Part shown: positions 8,778 to 17,246 of the stretch, piece after piece
Numbering within the stretch: position 1 is the stretch's first letter
How the letters are laid out: each line of letters opens with the position of its first letter
Assembly (NCBI GenBank): GCA_016794025.1
Contig: JAEUKX010000043.1
Location: 1 to 51,152 of the forward strand
Length of the DNA stretch: 51,152 nucleotides
From: Rhodospirillales bacterium
GTDB lineage: Bacteria > Pseudomonadota > Alphaproteobacteria > CACIAM-22H2
Direction of reading: 5' to 3'
Made by a program: the position numbers and the translations under genes
Notes under the pieces: generated by a model
Seen by the model: only the letters and a program-made list of their open reading frames with translations
What the model was told of the DNA's origin: nothing
Database searches by the model: none

Positions 8778-9329
8778 ATGCGCCTTGTCCTGATCGACCG
8801 CGACGGCGTGCTGAACGTCGACCGCGCGGACTACGTCAAGAACCCCGGCGAGCTGGAGATGATCCCCGGCGCGGCGGCGGCGGTGGCGCGGCTCAACGCG
8901 GCGGGCCTGCTCGTGGCGGTGTGCACGAACCAGTCGCCCATCGGGCGCGGCATCTTCGACGAGGCGATGCTCGCGCGCATCCACGACCGGCTGCGCGACG
9001 AGCTGGCGCAGGCGGGCGCGCGGCTCGACGCGATCTTCCATTGTCCCGACGCGCCTGGCCCGCCGTCGGCGTGCCGCAAGCCGGCACCGGGCATGCTGCA
9101 GGCGGCCATGCGCCGTTTCGGCGCCACGGCCGGCGAGACGCCGTTCGTGGGCGACACGCTCACCGACATGCAGGCCGCCCTTGCGGCCGGGTGCGCGCGC
9201 CATCTCGTGCGCACGGGCCATGGCGCGCGCACGCAGGCCGCGGGCCTGCCCGCCGACCTGCTGCCCGTCGCCATCCACGAGACGCTGGCCGACGCGGTCG
9301 ACGCGCTGCTCGGCGGGATGCGCCCGTGA
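8778..9329 (+). CDS. HAD-IIIA phosphatase, GmhB-like, with degenerate zinc loop
   Basis: A 183-residue HAD hydrolase. The nucleophile motif is DRDGVLN (D7, D9). Motif II contains TNQSPIGRG, motif III is CRKPAPGM and motif IV is GDTLTDMQAA. This is the GmhB/HisB-N pattern; GmhB removes the 7-phosphate from heptose-1,7-bisphosphate in LPS core synthesis. However, the usual zinc loop CxH...CxC is reduced to C89-P-D91 ... S-A-C99, so only two of four ligands are kept. Its place between ftsX and ydcF, 9 bases after ftsX and overlapping ydcF by four bases, fits envelope sugar metabolism. Substrate should be treated as open. Confidence 0.8.
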   Translation: MRLVLIDRDGVLNVDRADYVKNPGELEMIPGAAAAVARLNAAGLLVAVCTNQSPIGRGIFDEAMLARIHDRLRDELAQAGARLDAIFHCPDAPGPPSACRKPAPGMLQAAMRRFGATAGETPFVGDTLTDMQAALAAGCARHLVRTGHGARTQAAGLPADLLPVAIHETLADAVDALLGGMRP

Positions 9330-9955
9330 AGGGCGGCCCGCGCCGCCAGATCGCGTGGGTGGCGCTGGCGGTCGCCGGCTGCGTGGCGAGCTATTTCGGC
9401 GGCATGGCGTGGTTTGCCGAAACGATCCCGCGCGCGGCGGCCGAGGCGGTCGCCACGACCGATGCCATCGTGGTCCTGACCGGCGGGCCCATGCGCCTGC
9501 GCGAGGGGCTGCACCTGCTCGCCGAGGGAAAGGCGCGCAAGCTGCTCGTCTCGGGCGTCTATCGCGGCGTCGACGTGCAGGAACTGCTGCGCGTCGCCCG
9601 CCAGGCGCCCGAGTCGGTCGAATGCTGCGTCGAGCTTGGCTATGCGGCCGATTCGACCGCCGGCAACGCCAGCGAGACGGCCGAATGGATGTCGCGCGAG
9701 GGCTATTCGAGCCTGCGGCTGGTCACGGCCAACTACCACATGCGCCGCTCGCTGCTCGAGTTTCGCCGCGCCATGCCGGGTGTGACGATCGTGGCCCATC
9801 CGGTCTTCCCGGACGCCTTCCGCATCGAAGAATGGTGGCGTTGGCCGGGCACCTATGCGCTGGTGCAGGCCGAGTATCACAAATATCTTTTCGCCCTGGT
9901 GCGTCCGGTCTTCGCGGGCGGGCCGGGGGACGCGCCCGAGGGGAATCCGCCGTGA
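9326..9955 (+). CDS. YdcF/ElyC family (DUF218) membrane protein
   Basis: A 209-residue protein with one N-terminal transmembrane helix (about residues 7-28) and a DUF218 domain. Recognisable pieces are DAIVVLTGG, the LLVSGVYRGV strand-loop and SLRLVTANYHMRRSL. E. coli ElyC and YdcF belong to this family, and ElyC affects undecaprenyl-phosphate and envelope homeostasis. It starts with GTG in a GTGA overlap with the upstream phosphatase stop and ends in a GTGA overlap with plsC, so the three genes are translationally chained. The biochemical activity is unknown. Confidence 0.88.
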   Translation: MKGGPRRQIAWVALAVAGCVASYFGGMAWFAETIPRAAAEAVATTDAIVVLTGGPMRLREGLHLLAEGKARKLLVSGVYRGVDVQELLRVARQAPESVECCVELGYAADSTAGNASETAEWMSREGYSSLRLVTANYHMRRSLLEFRRAMPGVTIVAHPVFPDAFRIEEWWRWPGTYALVQAEYHKYLFALVRPVFAGGPGDAPEGNPP

Positions 9956-10677
9956 CGACGCTGCGCTCGCTTGCCTTCAACATCTGGTTCTTCGGGCTGA
10001 CGGCCGTGCTGCTTCTCCTGTCGCTGCCCACGCACCTGATGGCGCGCCGCTGGTCGTGCCTGGTCGCCAAGGTGTGGATGGACGGGCTCGACTGGGGCCT
10101 GCGGGTCTTCTGCGGGCTCAGCTTCGAACTGCGCGGGCGCGTCGATCTCCTGTCGCAGCCGGGCCTGATCGCGTCCAAGCACCAGTCGGCGTGGGACACG
10201 ATGATCTTCCACAAGATCAGCCCCGATCCGGCCTACGTGATGAAGAAGGAGATCCTGTCGATCCCGCTCTATGGCTGGCTTGCGGCAAAGCAGGGCAACA
10301 TCGCCGTCGACCGAAAGGGCGGGGCGGCAGCGCTCAAGCGCATGGTCGATGCCGCTTCGGCGGCGCTCGCGCGCGGCCAGCAGATCGTCATCTTCCCGCA
10401 AGGCACGCGCGTGCCGCCCGGCGCGTCGACGGCCGACTGGCCCTACCATCCGGGCATCGCGGGGCTCTATTCCAAGCTCGGCGTGCCTTGCGTGCCGGTG
10501 GCGCTCAACTCCGGCGTGTTCTGGGGGCGGCGCAGCTTCGCCAAGAAGCCCGGCACGATGGTGATCGAGGTTCTCGATCCGATCCCGCCGGGCCTCGCCC
10601 GTTCGGCCTTCATGCGCGAACTCGAAGCACGGATCGAGGCCGCAAGCGCGCGCCTCGAGGCCGAGGCGGCGGGCTAG
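9952..10677 (+). CDS. plsC: 1-acyl-sn-glycerol-3-phosphate acyltransferase
   Basis: A 241-residue membrane acyltransferase that makes phosphatidic acid from lysophosphatidic acid. It has an N-terminal hydrophobic helix (about 8-28), block I KHQSAWDT (catalytic H77 and D82 of the HX4D motif), block III FPQGTR (usually FPEGTR) and block IV VPVALNSG. It starts with GTG overlapping the ydcF stop (GTGA). The cyclase gene begins one base after its stop. The ftsEX-ydcF-plsC neighbourhood links it to envelope growth. Confidence 0.93.
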   Translation: MTTLRSLAFNIWFFGLTAVLLLLSLPTHLMARRWSCLVAKVWMDGLDWGLRVFCGLSFELRGRVDLLSQPGLIASKHQSAWDTMIFHKISPDPAYVMKKEILSIPLYGWLAAKQGNIAVDRKGGAAALKRMVDAASAALARGQQIVIFPQGTRVPPGASTADWPYHPGIAGLYSKLGVPCVPVALNSGVFWGRRSFAKKPGTMVIEVLDPIPPGLARSAFMRELEARIEAASARLEAEAAG

Positions 10678-10678
10678 C

Positions 10679-12340
10679 GTGGGCAGGCTGCGCCGCATAC
10701 GGCTTGCCGGCGGCCTCGTCCTGTTCGCCTATATCTTCTTCCATCTCGCAAACCACGCCGCGATGGCGATCTCGCTCGCCGCGGCCGAGGCCTATGCGGC
10801 CGTCATGTTCGCCTTCGTGCGGCTGTGGCCGGTGCAGGTCGTGCTCTATGCCGCACTCGCCTCGCATTTCGCGCTGGCCCTGCAGGCGATCTGGGCGCGG
10901 CGCGATTTCCGCGCGATCCCGGTGGCCGAGGCCGTGCAGCTTGCCGCGGGGCTCGCGATCGTGCCGCTGATGGCGGGCCATGTCGTGCCGGCGCGGCTGG
11001 GGCCGGCGCTGCTCGACACCACGCCCTTCCACACGCTCGTCGTGCTCGTGGGCACGCGCTTCGATCCGCTGGCCGGCGTTTTCACGCTGGCGGGGCTGGC
11101 GCTGGTGTGGACGCATGGCTGCCTGGGCCTGCATTTCTGGCTGCGGCTGAAGCCGTTCTACCCGCGCGTGCGGCTCGTGCTTTTCGCGCTTGCCGTCGGG
11201 CTGTTCGTCGCCGCATGCGCGGGCTACCTCGCCGGCGCGCGCGAGGCGGCCGCCCTCTACGACGATCCGGGCTGGCGCGCCTCGATGGGCGCGCGCTACC
11301 GCATCGCGGATGCCGACGGGATGGCGCTGCTCGAGCGGATCAAGTTCTCGATCTACGCGTTCTGGGCGCTGTCGGTGGCGCTGGCCTTCGCGGCGCGGCG
11401 CGTGCGCGACTGGGCCGAGCATCGCGCCGGGCGCTTTGCCGTCACCTATCCGGACGGGCGCACGGTCGTGCAGCCGCGCGGCGCCACGATCCTCGATGCG
11501 AGCCGCGCCGGCCGCGTGCCGCATGCGGCCGTGTGTGGCGGGCGCGGGCGCTGCTCGACGTGCCGCGTGCGCGTCGAGCGCGGGGCGGAGAATATCGAGG
11601 AAGCCGCGGCGGCCGAGCTTGCCGTGCTCGCGCGCGTGGGCGCCCCGCCCGGCGTGCGGCTTGCCTGCCAGGCAAGGCCCACGGGCGACGTGGCCGTGTC
11701 GCCGCTGCTGCCGGCCAATGCCGGCCCGCAGGCCGCCTGGCGCGGCAGCCGCGATGCGGCGGGCAGCGAGAAGACCATCGCCGTGATGTTCGCCGACCTG
11801 CGCGGTTTCACGTCGCTTTCCGAAACGAAACTGCCCTACGACGTCGTCTTCCTGCTAAATCGCTATTTCGCCGAGATGGGCGCGGCCATCGAGGCGGCCG
11901 GCGGCCGGCTCGACAAGTTCGTGGGCGACGGGATCGTGGCGCTGTTCGGCGTGGAGGCGGGCCCGCGCGAGGGCACGCGCCAGGCGATCGTCGCGGCAAA
12001 GGCGATGGCCGGGCGGCTCGACGCGCTCAACCGCGCGCTCGCCCACGACCTGAAGGCGCCCTTGCGCATCGGCATCGGCATCCACACCGGCCCGGCCATC
12101 GTGGGCGAGATGGGCTATGCGCAGGCCCGCCAGTTCACCGCCATCGGCGACACGGTCAACACCGCCAGCCGGCTCGAGGCGCTGACCAAGGAGTTCGGCG
12201 CCGAGCTGGTGGTCTCGGCCGATGCGGCGGCGGCCGGTGCGGTCGACCTTTCGGCCTTCCCCGAGCGCACGACCGACATCCGCGGACGCACCGGCACGCT
12301 CGCCGTGCGCGTCATCGCCGACGCGCGGACGCTGCCCTAG
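10679..12340 (+). CDS. Membrane adenylate cyclase with cytochrome-b-like and [2Fe-2S] domains
   Basis: A 553-residue, three-part protein. Residues 1-240 form about six transmembrane helices carrying histidines H22, H26, H63, H101, H118, H146 and H152, resembling the cytochrome b anchor of succinate dehydrogenase. Residues 253-345 are a [2Fe-2S] ferredoxin domain with C286, C292, C295 and C330 (CX5CX2CX34C, adrenodoxin-like). Residues 365-530 are a class III cyclase with metal aspartates D373 and D417, purine-selecting K413 and transition-state N494 and R498, so it should make cAMP. Heme-binding anchors are known for rhizobial CyaC. I infer redox control of cAMP synthesis. GTG start, one base after plsC. 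Confidence 0.9.
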   Translation: MGRLRRIRLAGGLVLFAYIFFHLANHAAMAISLAAAEAYAAVMFAFVRLWPVQVVLYAALASHFALALQAIWARRDFRAIPVAEAVQLAAGLAIVPLMAGHVVPARLGPALLDTTPFHTLVVLVGTRFDPLAGVFTLAGLALVWTHGCLGLHFWLRLKPFYPRVRLVLFALAVGLFVAACAGYLAGAREAAALYDDPGWRASMGARYRIADADGMALLERIKFSIYAFWALSVALAFAARRVRDWAEHRAGRFAVTYPDGRTVVQPRGATILDASRAGRVPHAAVCGGRGRCSTCRVRVERGAENIEEAAAAELAVLARVGAPPGVRLACQARPTGDVAVSPLLPANAGPQAAWRGSRDAAGSEKTIAVMFADLRGFTSLSETKLPYDVVFLLNRYFAEMGAAIEAAGGRLDKFVGDGIVALFGVEAGPREGTRQAIVAAKAMAGRLDALNRALAHDLKAPLRIGIGIHTGPAIVGEMGYAQARQFTAIGDTVNTASRLEALTKEFGAELVVSADAAAAGAVDLSAFPERTTDIRGRTGTLAVRVIADARTLP

Positions 12341-12364
12341 ACCCCTACCGCGCCGGCCCCCTCG

Positions 12365-12383
12365 TTCCCATCTATGATGGGAA
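12365..12383. repeat. Perfect inverted repeat before the CBS gene
   Basis: TTCCCATC (12365-12372) and GATGGGAA (12376-12383) are exact inverted copies with a 3-base loop (TAT), 22 bases before the CBS gene start and just upstream of its ribosome-binding site. It could be a weak terminator for the cyclase operon (no T-run follows) or an operator for the CBS gene. Confidence 0.6.
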
Positions 12384-12405
12384 AGCTACGAACGGGAGGA
12401 TTGCC

Positions 12406-13143
12406 ATGGCGAGCAAGACGCTGACTGCGGCGGACATCATGTCCACGAAGCTGTTCTCGATTGCACCGGGCGCCGGCGTCCGACTGGCGGCCGAATACAT
12501 GCTCAAGCGCCGGGTCAGCGCGCTTCTCGTGCTCGATCCCAAGAAACGGCTGCTCGGGATCGTCAGCGAGGGCGATCTCGTCAAGCGCGCCGAGCTGGGT
12601 GCCGCGAAGAAGGGCTCGTGGTGGCTCGAGATACTGACCACCGACCGCGACCTCGCGCGGCAGTACGCGCGCGCGCACGGCCGGCGCGTGGCGGACGTGA
12701 TGACGCGCACCTGCATCGTCGCGGGTCCGGATGCCCCGGTCGCGACGCTCGCGGAGATGATGGAAAGACACAAGATCAAGCGTATCCCTATCGTGGACGA
12801 AGGGCGCGTGGTCGGCGTCGTCGCGCGCGCCGATCTCGTCGCCGCGTTCGTGCGCACCTCGGGCACGGTTGCCGCCGTCCATGCCGCCAACGACGCCGGC
12901 GCCGCGGCCGAAATCCGCCGCCGGATCGGCCGCGAGCCGTGGATCGGCAGCACGATGGTCTCCGTCTCGGTCGCCAAGGGCATCGCCGCGTTCTCGGGAA
13001 TCGTCAGTTCGGTCGCGCAACGCGACGCGCTGCGCGCGATCGCCGAGGATGTCGAGGGCGTCCGCCGCGCCGATCTCGGCCAGTTGCGCGTGGACAAGCG
13101 CGCGATCGCGCTGACCCACGCGATCCCGATCCCGATGCCCTAG
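12406..13143 (+). CDS. CBS-pair and BON domain protein
   Basis: A 245-residue cytoplasmic protein. It has a CBS domain at about 9-65 (ADIMSTKLFSIAPGAGVRLAAE region), a second at about 95-150 (VADVMTRTCIVAGPDAPV) and a C-terminal BON-like segment at about 170-235. CBS pairs bind adenosine nucleotides such as AMP, ATP or S-adenosylmethionine and act as sensors. A strong ribosome-binding site (gggagga, 12394-12400) precedes the ATG. It follows the cyclase gene, which hints at nucleotide signalling, but an inverted repeat lies between them. It converges on the acetyltransferase gene and both stop codons share the bases CTAG at 13140-13143. Confidence 0.88.
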   Translation: MASKTLTAADIMSTKLFSIAPGAGVRLAAEYMLKRRVSALLVLDPKKRLLGIVSEGDLVKRAELGAAKKGSWWLEILTTDRDLARQYARAHGRRVADVMTRTCIVAGPDAPVATLAEMMERHKIKRIPIVDEGRVVGVVARADLVAAFVRTSGTVAAVHAANDAGAAAEIRRRIGREPWIGSTMVSVSVAKGIAAFSGIVSSVAQRDALRAIAEDVEGVRRADLGQLRVDKRAIALTHAIPIPMP

Positions 13144-13601
13144 CCGGACAGCGATTTCGCGAGGTGCACGCGCGCGCCGTTGCCGAACGGCTCCTCGCGT
13201 TCGACCGCGTAGCCGCGCGCGCGATACCAGTCGACGTTTCCGGCCATCAGGCTGTTGGTATAGAGCCGCACGGTCGAATAGCCGCGCTCGCGCGCCACGG
13301 TCTCGGCGCGCGCCAGGATCAGGTCGCCCAGCCCCCGGCGCTGGGCCTCGGGCCGCACGGCGATGTTCTCGATCAGCAGGTGGCCCGCATCGAACACAAG
13401 CTCCATCGCCGCGACGGCGCGCGCGCCGGTCTCGACGAACTCGACATGGTGCGCGCGCACGGCCGCGTCGTGGTCGGTTGTCATCGGCAGCGGTTCGCGG
13501 CCCAGCACCGGCACCCACTTCGCGTAGGCCTCGCGCGTGATCGCGCGCAGCAGCGCGCCTTCGTGCGGGTCCGCGCGACGGAAGACGGGGGCGGCCGTCA
13601 T
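13140..13601 (-). CDS. GNAT family N-acetyltransferase
   Basis: A 153-residue single-domain GNAT. The acetyl-CoA-binding motif A is visible as IAVRPEAQRRGLGDLIL (Q/RxxGxG/A), followed by a C-terminal WYRARGYAVEREE strand-turn. Substrate cannot be predicted. It lies one base upstream of the M23 peptidase gene on the same strand, so probably shares its transcript. Its stop codon is read from the same CTAG that ends the opposing CBS gene. Confidence 0.88.
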   Translation of the reverse strand: MTAAPVFRRADPHEGALLRAITREAYAKWVPVLGREPLPMTTDHDAAVRAHHVEFVETGARAVAAMELVFDAGHLLIENIAVRPEAQRRGLGDLILARAETVARERGYSTVRLYTNSLMAGNVDWYRARGYAVEREEPFGNGARVHLAKSLSG

Positions 13602-13602
13602 C

Positions 13603-14424
13603 TCACTCCACGGGCATCGGCGGGACGACGAGTGCCGGGTCGAGGCGCACGTCGAACCAGGTGAGACCCCAGTGCAGGTGCGGGCCCGTCACGCGACCCG
13701 TGGCGCCGATGGCGCCCACGGTTTCGCCAGCCTTCACGCGCGCGCCCACGGCCACGTCGAGGCGCGAGAGATGCGCGTAGATCGACGAAACGCCGTGCCC
13801 GTGATCGATCATCAGCGTGCCGCCGGTGAAGAAGAGGTCGCCCTCGGCCAGCGACACGATCCCGTCGGCCGCCGCCACGACCGGCGTGCCGGTTGGCCTC
13901 GCCACATCGACGCCCAGATGGGGTGCACGCGGCTTGCCGTTGAGGATGCGCTGGCTGCCGTAGACGCCGCTGACGGCGCCCGTCACGGGCCAGCGGAAGC
14001 CGCTTTCGAAGAGCGCCTGGCCCGTGTCGCGGCGGCGTGCGGCGACGAGCTTCACGTTCTCCGCCTCGATGCGCGCCAGGGCGGCGAGGTCGGGCGTCAC
14101 CTGCGCCTCGGGCAGGCCGTCGATGCGCTGGATGTCGAACTTGCGCGCCTCGACCTTCAGATCGAAGGTGCGCGACGTACCTTCGGGGGCTGTCACGTCG
14201 AGCCGTGCACCCGTTGCCTCGCGCGCGAAGCCGAGCACGAATTTCCCGTCCGGCGCCACGCGCACCGGCTTCCCGTCGAGTGCCACGCGGCTGCCGGGTG
14301 CCGTGGTGCCAATGACAAGGGCGCCTTGTACGAGGCGGTTCTCGAAGCGCACCTCCTGTGCCTGAGCCGGCTGCGCGTGCGCGGGAACGGCAAGGAACAG
14401 CATCGCGGCGAGGAGCCGTTTCAC
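13603..14424 (-). CDS. LytM/M23 family metallopeptidase
   Basis: A 273-residue exported protein. A signal peptide (KRLLAAMLFLAVPAHA, cleavage near residue 17) is followed by a beta-rich region and a C-terminal LytM domain. Zinc ligands H169 and D173 (HLGVD) and H251 with catalytic H249 (HLH) are all present, with the conserved DHGHGVSSIYAHL strand, so it should be an active peptidoglycan endopeptidase rather than an EnvC-like dead activator. GTG start, GTGA-overlapping the xseA stop. The pairing of xseA with an M23 gene is seen in other alphaproteobacteria. Confidence 0.9.
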   Translation of the reverse strand: MKRLLAAMLFLAVPAHAQPAQAQEVRFENRLVQGALVIGTTAPGSRVALDGKPVRVAPDGKFVLGFAREATGARLDVTAPEGTSRTFDLKVEARKFDIQRIDGLPEAQVTPDLAALARIEAENVKLVAARRRDTGQALFESGFRWPVTGAVSGVYGSQRILNGKPRAPHLGVDVARPTGTPVVAAADGIVSLAEGDLFFTGGTLMIDHGHGVSSIYAHLSRLDVAVGARVKAGETVGAIGATGRVTGPHLHWGLTWFDVRLDPALVVPPMPVE

Positions 14425-15908
14425 AGCAGCGAACCTTGCCCGGCGGACGTGCCCTTCGCGCTCTTTGGCTTCTTCTCCGGCTTGGCGGCCGCCTCGCCAT
14501 CGATGGTGGCGCCGGCCGCACCGTCCGCGAAGGTGAGCGTCACGTGCGTGCCGGGGGCGGCCCCGGCGACCTTCTGGACCGGCTTGCCGTCGGCGTCGGC
14601 CACCAGCACGAAGCCGCGTTCGAGCACCTTCTTGTAGGAGAAGCTTTCGAGCAGGCCCGCCAGCGCGTTCGTGCGTTCGCGCCGCGTGTCGAGCCCGCGT
14701 GCCGCCGCGGCCTTCGCGCGCACGAGCAGTTCGGCCACGTGGCTTGCCTCGCGCGCCAGTGCGGTGCGCCGCGCGCCCGCGTTGGATGTCAGCGCCGCCG
14801 ACAGGCGCAGGAGCTGGCCGCGCGCGCGTTCGAGCTGCGTCTTGGGATCGGGCAGGCGCGCACCCAGTTCGATCGTGCGGCGCTTGCGCGCGTCGAGGGC
14901 GGCAAGGATGGCGAGCTTCAGGCGCTCGCCGCGCTCGTCCAGCCGCTGGGCGCGCTCCTCGACCATGCGCCGCGGGTCGCCGAGCGCCCGCGCGGCCGCG
15001 GCAATCCGCGTGCGACGTTCCTCGAGCGTGCGCGCGAGGCTCGCTTCCAGCGTGGCGCCCGCGCGCGCGAGGCGCGCGGCAAGCTCCTGGCGCACGGGCA
15101 CGACCATCTCGGCCGCCGCCGTGGGCGTGGGTGCGCGCATGTCGGCGGCGAAATCGATGAGCGTGGTATCCGTCTCGTGCCCCACGGCCGAGACGAGCGG
15201 GATCGCGCTTTCGGCCGCCGCGCGCACGACGATTTCCTCGTTGAAGGCCATCAGGTCTTCGAGGCTGCCGCCGCCGCGCGCCACGATCAGTACGTCCGGG
15301 CGCGGCACCGGTCCGCCTTGCGCCAGCGCGTTGAAGCCGCGGATGGCGGCGGCGACCTGCTCGGCCGCCCCTTCGCCCTGCACGGCGACCGCCCACACGA
15401 GCACGCGGCGCGGGAAGCGGTCGGCAAGGCGGTGCAGGATGTCGCGGATGACGGCACCCGTGGCCGAGGTGACGACGCCGATCGTCTCGGGCAGGTAGGG
15501 AAGCTTCCGCTTGCGGCCTGCGTCGAACAGGCCCTCGGCCGCCAGCCGCTTCTTGCGGTCCTCGATGAGCTTCAGGAGCGCGCCCTGGCCGGCCAGTTCC
15601 ATGCGCTCGACGACGATCTGGTATTTCGAGCGGCCGGGATATGTCGTCAGCCGCCCGGTGGCGACGACCTCCATGCCGTCCTCGGGCCGGATGCCAAGCT
15701 TGCCGGCCGAACCGCGCCAGCACACGCCGTCGATCGCCGCGTCGGCGTCCTTGAGCGCGAAATAGAGATGGCCAGAGGTGTGACGCTTGAAGCCCGAGAT
15801 CTCGCCGCGCACGCGCACGATCTCGAAATTGTCCTCGACCGTGCGCTTCACGGCCTGGGACAGTTCGGAGACGGAATATTCCGGCAGGTTTCCGCGCGGC
15901 TCGGTCAT
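14421..15908 (-). CDS. xseA: Exodeoxyribonuclease VII large subunit
   Basis: A 495-residue subunit of exonuclease VII, which degrades single-stranded DNA to oligonucleotides. The N-terminal OB-fold (residues 1-110, with FEIVRVRGEISGFKRHTSGH) is followed by the catalytic core with GHETDTTLIDFAADMRAPTP and the long coiled-coil region of about 270-430. The C-terminus has an extra Lys/Ala-rich tail beyond the usual end. It is divergent from purD across 63 bases. xseB is not in this window. Confidence 0.95.
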   Translation of the reverse strand: MTEPRGNLPEYSVSELSQAVKRTVEDNFEIVRVRGEISGFKRHTSGHLYFALKDADAAIDGVCWRGSAGKLGIRPEDGMEVVATGRLTTYPGRSKYQIVVERMELAGQGALLKLIEDRKKRLAAEGLFDAGRKRKLPYLPETIGVVTSATGAVIRDILHRLADRFPRRVLVWAVAVQGEGAAEQVAAAIRGFNALAQGGPVPRPDVLIVARGGGSLEDLMAFNEEIVVRAAAESAIPLVSAVGHETDTTLIDFAADMRAPTPTAAAEMVVPVRQELAARLARAGATLEASLARTLEERRTRIAAAARALGDPRRMVEERAQRLDERGERLKLAILAALDARKRRTIELGARLPDPKTQLERARGQLLRLSAALTSNAGARRTALAREASHVAELLVRAKAAAARGLDTRRERTNALAGLLESFSYKKVLERGFVLVADADGKPVQKVAGAAPGTHVTLTFADGAAGATIDGEAAAKPEKKPKSAKGTSAGQGSLL

Positions 15909-15971
15909 GGCGTCGTCCCGACTTTATGATACAAGCCGGTCGGTTTGGATAGCCGGGAGCTGGTCTTGAGC

Positions 15972-17246
15972 ATGCGCATCCTCGTCGTCGGTTCGGGCGC
16001 CCGCGAGCACGCGCTGTGCTGGGCCATTTCCGCCTCGCCGCTGTGCGCGAAACTGTTCTGCGCGCCGGGCAACGCCGGTATCGCCGCCGTGGCCGAATGC
16101 GTGCCGGTAGCCGCCATGGACCTCGACGGGATCGTGGCGCTGGCGACGCGCGAGAAGATCGATTTCGCCGTGATCGGCCCGGAAGACCCGCTCGCCGCGG
16201 GCATCGTCGACCGGCTCGCCGCGGCCGGCATCAAGGCGTTCGGGCCCAGTGCCGCGGCCGCGCGTCTCGAGGGCTCGAAGGGTTTCCTCAAGGATTTCTG
16301 CGCGCGCCACAGCGTGCCCACGGCGGCCTATGCGCGCTTCACCGACCGCGACAAGGCCGTGGCCCATGTCCGCGCGAAGGGCGCACCCATCGTCGTCAAG
16401 ACAGACGGTCTTGCCGCGGGCAAGGGCGTGACGGTCGCATCGAGCGTGGAGGAGGCCGTGAAGGCCGTCGACGAGGCGATGCTGGGCGGCAAGTTCGGCC
16501 GGTCGGGCGCCGAACTCGTGATCGAGGAATTCCTCGACGGCGTCGAGGCGAGCTTCTTCGTGCTGTGCGACGGGAAGAACGCGCTGCCCTTCGGCAACGC
16601 GCAGGACCACAAGCGCGTGGGCGACGGCGATACCGGCCCCAACACGGGCGGCATGGGCGCCTATTCGCCCGCACCCGTGTTCGATGCCGCAATCGAGAAG
16701 CAGGTGATGGACGAGATCGTGCGCCCGACGCTGGCCGGCATGGCGGCCGAGGGCGCGCCCTTCAAGGGCGTGCTGTTCGTGGGCCTGATGATCGGGGCGA
16801 AGGGGCCGCGGCTCGTCGAGTTCAACGTGCGCTTCGGCGACCCGGAGTGCCAGACGATCCTGCCGCGCCTGAAATCCGACCTGCTGCCCGCGCTGATCGC
16901 CTCGGCCGACGGCGCGCTCGACCGGTTCGACCTGCGCTGGTCGGCGGACACGACGATGTGCGTGGTCATGGCGGCCGAAGGCTATCCGGGCGAGCCGAAG
17001 AAGGGCACGGAGATCCGCGGCCTCGATGCGGCGGCGAAGGTGCCGGGTGTCGCGATCTTCCATGCCGCCACGAAGGCGGACGGCGGGCGCATCCTTGCCA
17101 ACGGGGGCCGCGTGCTGGGCATCGTGGGGCGCGGAGCCGACGCGCGCGCCGCGCGCGAGGCGGCCTACGCGGCCGTCGCGAAGATCGACTGGCCGGGCGG
17201 CTTCTGCCGTTCCGACATCGGCTGGCAGGTGGTCGGCCGGAAATGA
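15972..17246 (+). CDS. purD: Phosphoribosylamine-glycine ligase
   Basis: A 424-residue ATP-grasp enzyme joining phosphoribosylamine and glycine in purine synthesis. N-terminal MRILVVGSGAREHALCW, the GPEDPLAAG motif, the KTDGLAAGKGV ATP-grasp loop and FNVRFGDPECQ are all typical. ATG 15972 gives the canonical N-terminus; an upstream in-frame ATG at 15945 adds nine unlikely residues. It overlaps the next gene by four bases (ATGA). Confidence 0.97.
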   Translation: MRILVVGSGAREHALCWAISASPLCAKLFCAPGNAGIAAVAECVPVAAMDLDGIVALATREKIDFAVIGPEDPLAAGIVDRLAAAGIKAFGPSAAAARLEGSKGFLKDFCARHSVPTAAYARFTDRDKAVAHVRAKGAPIVVKTDGLAAGKGVTVASSVEEAVKAVDEAMLGGKFGRSGAELVIEEFLDGVEASFFVLCDGKNALPFGNAQDHKRVGDGDTGPNTGGMGAYSPAPVFDAAIEKQVMDEIVRPTLAGMAAEGAPFKGVLFVGLMIGAKGPRLVEFNVRFGDPECQTILPRLKSDLLPALIASADGALDRFDLRWSADTTMCVVMAAEGYPGEPKKGTEIRGLDAAAKVPGVAIFHAATKADGGRILANGGRVLGIVGRGADARAAREAAYAAVAKIDWPGGFCRSDIGWQVVGRK

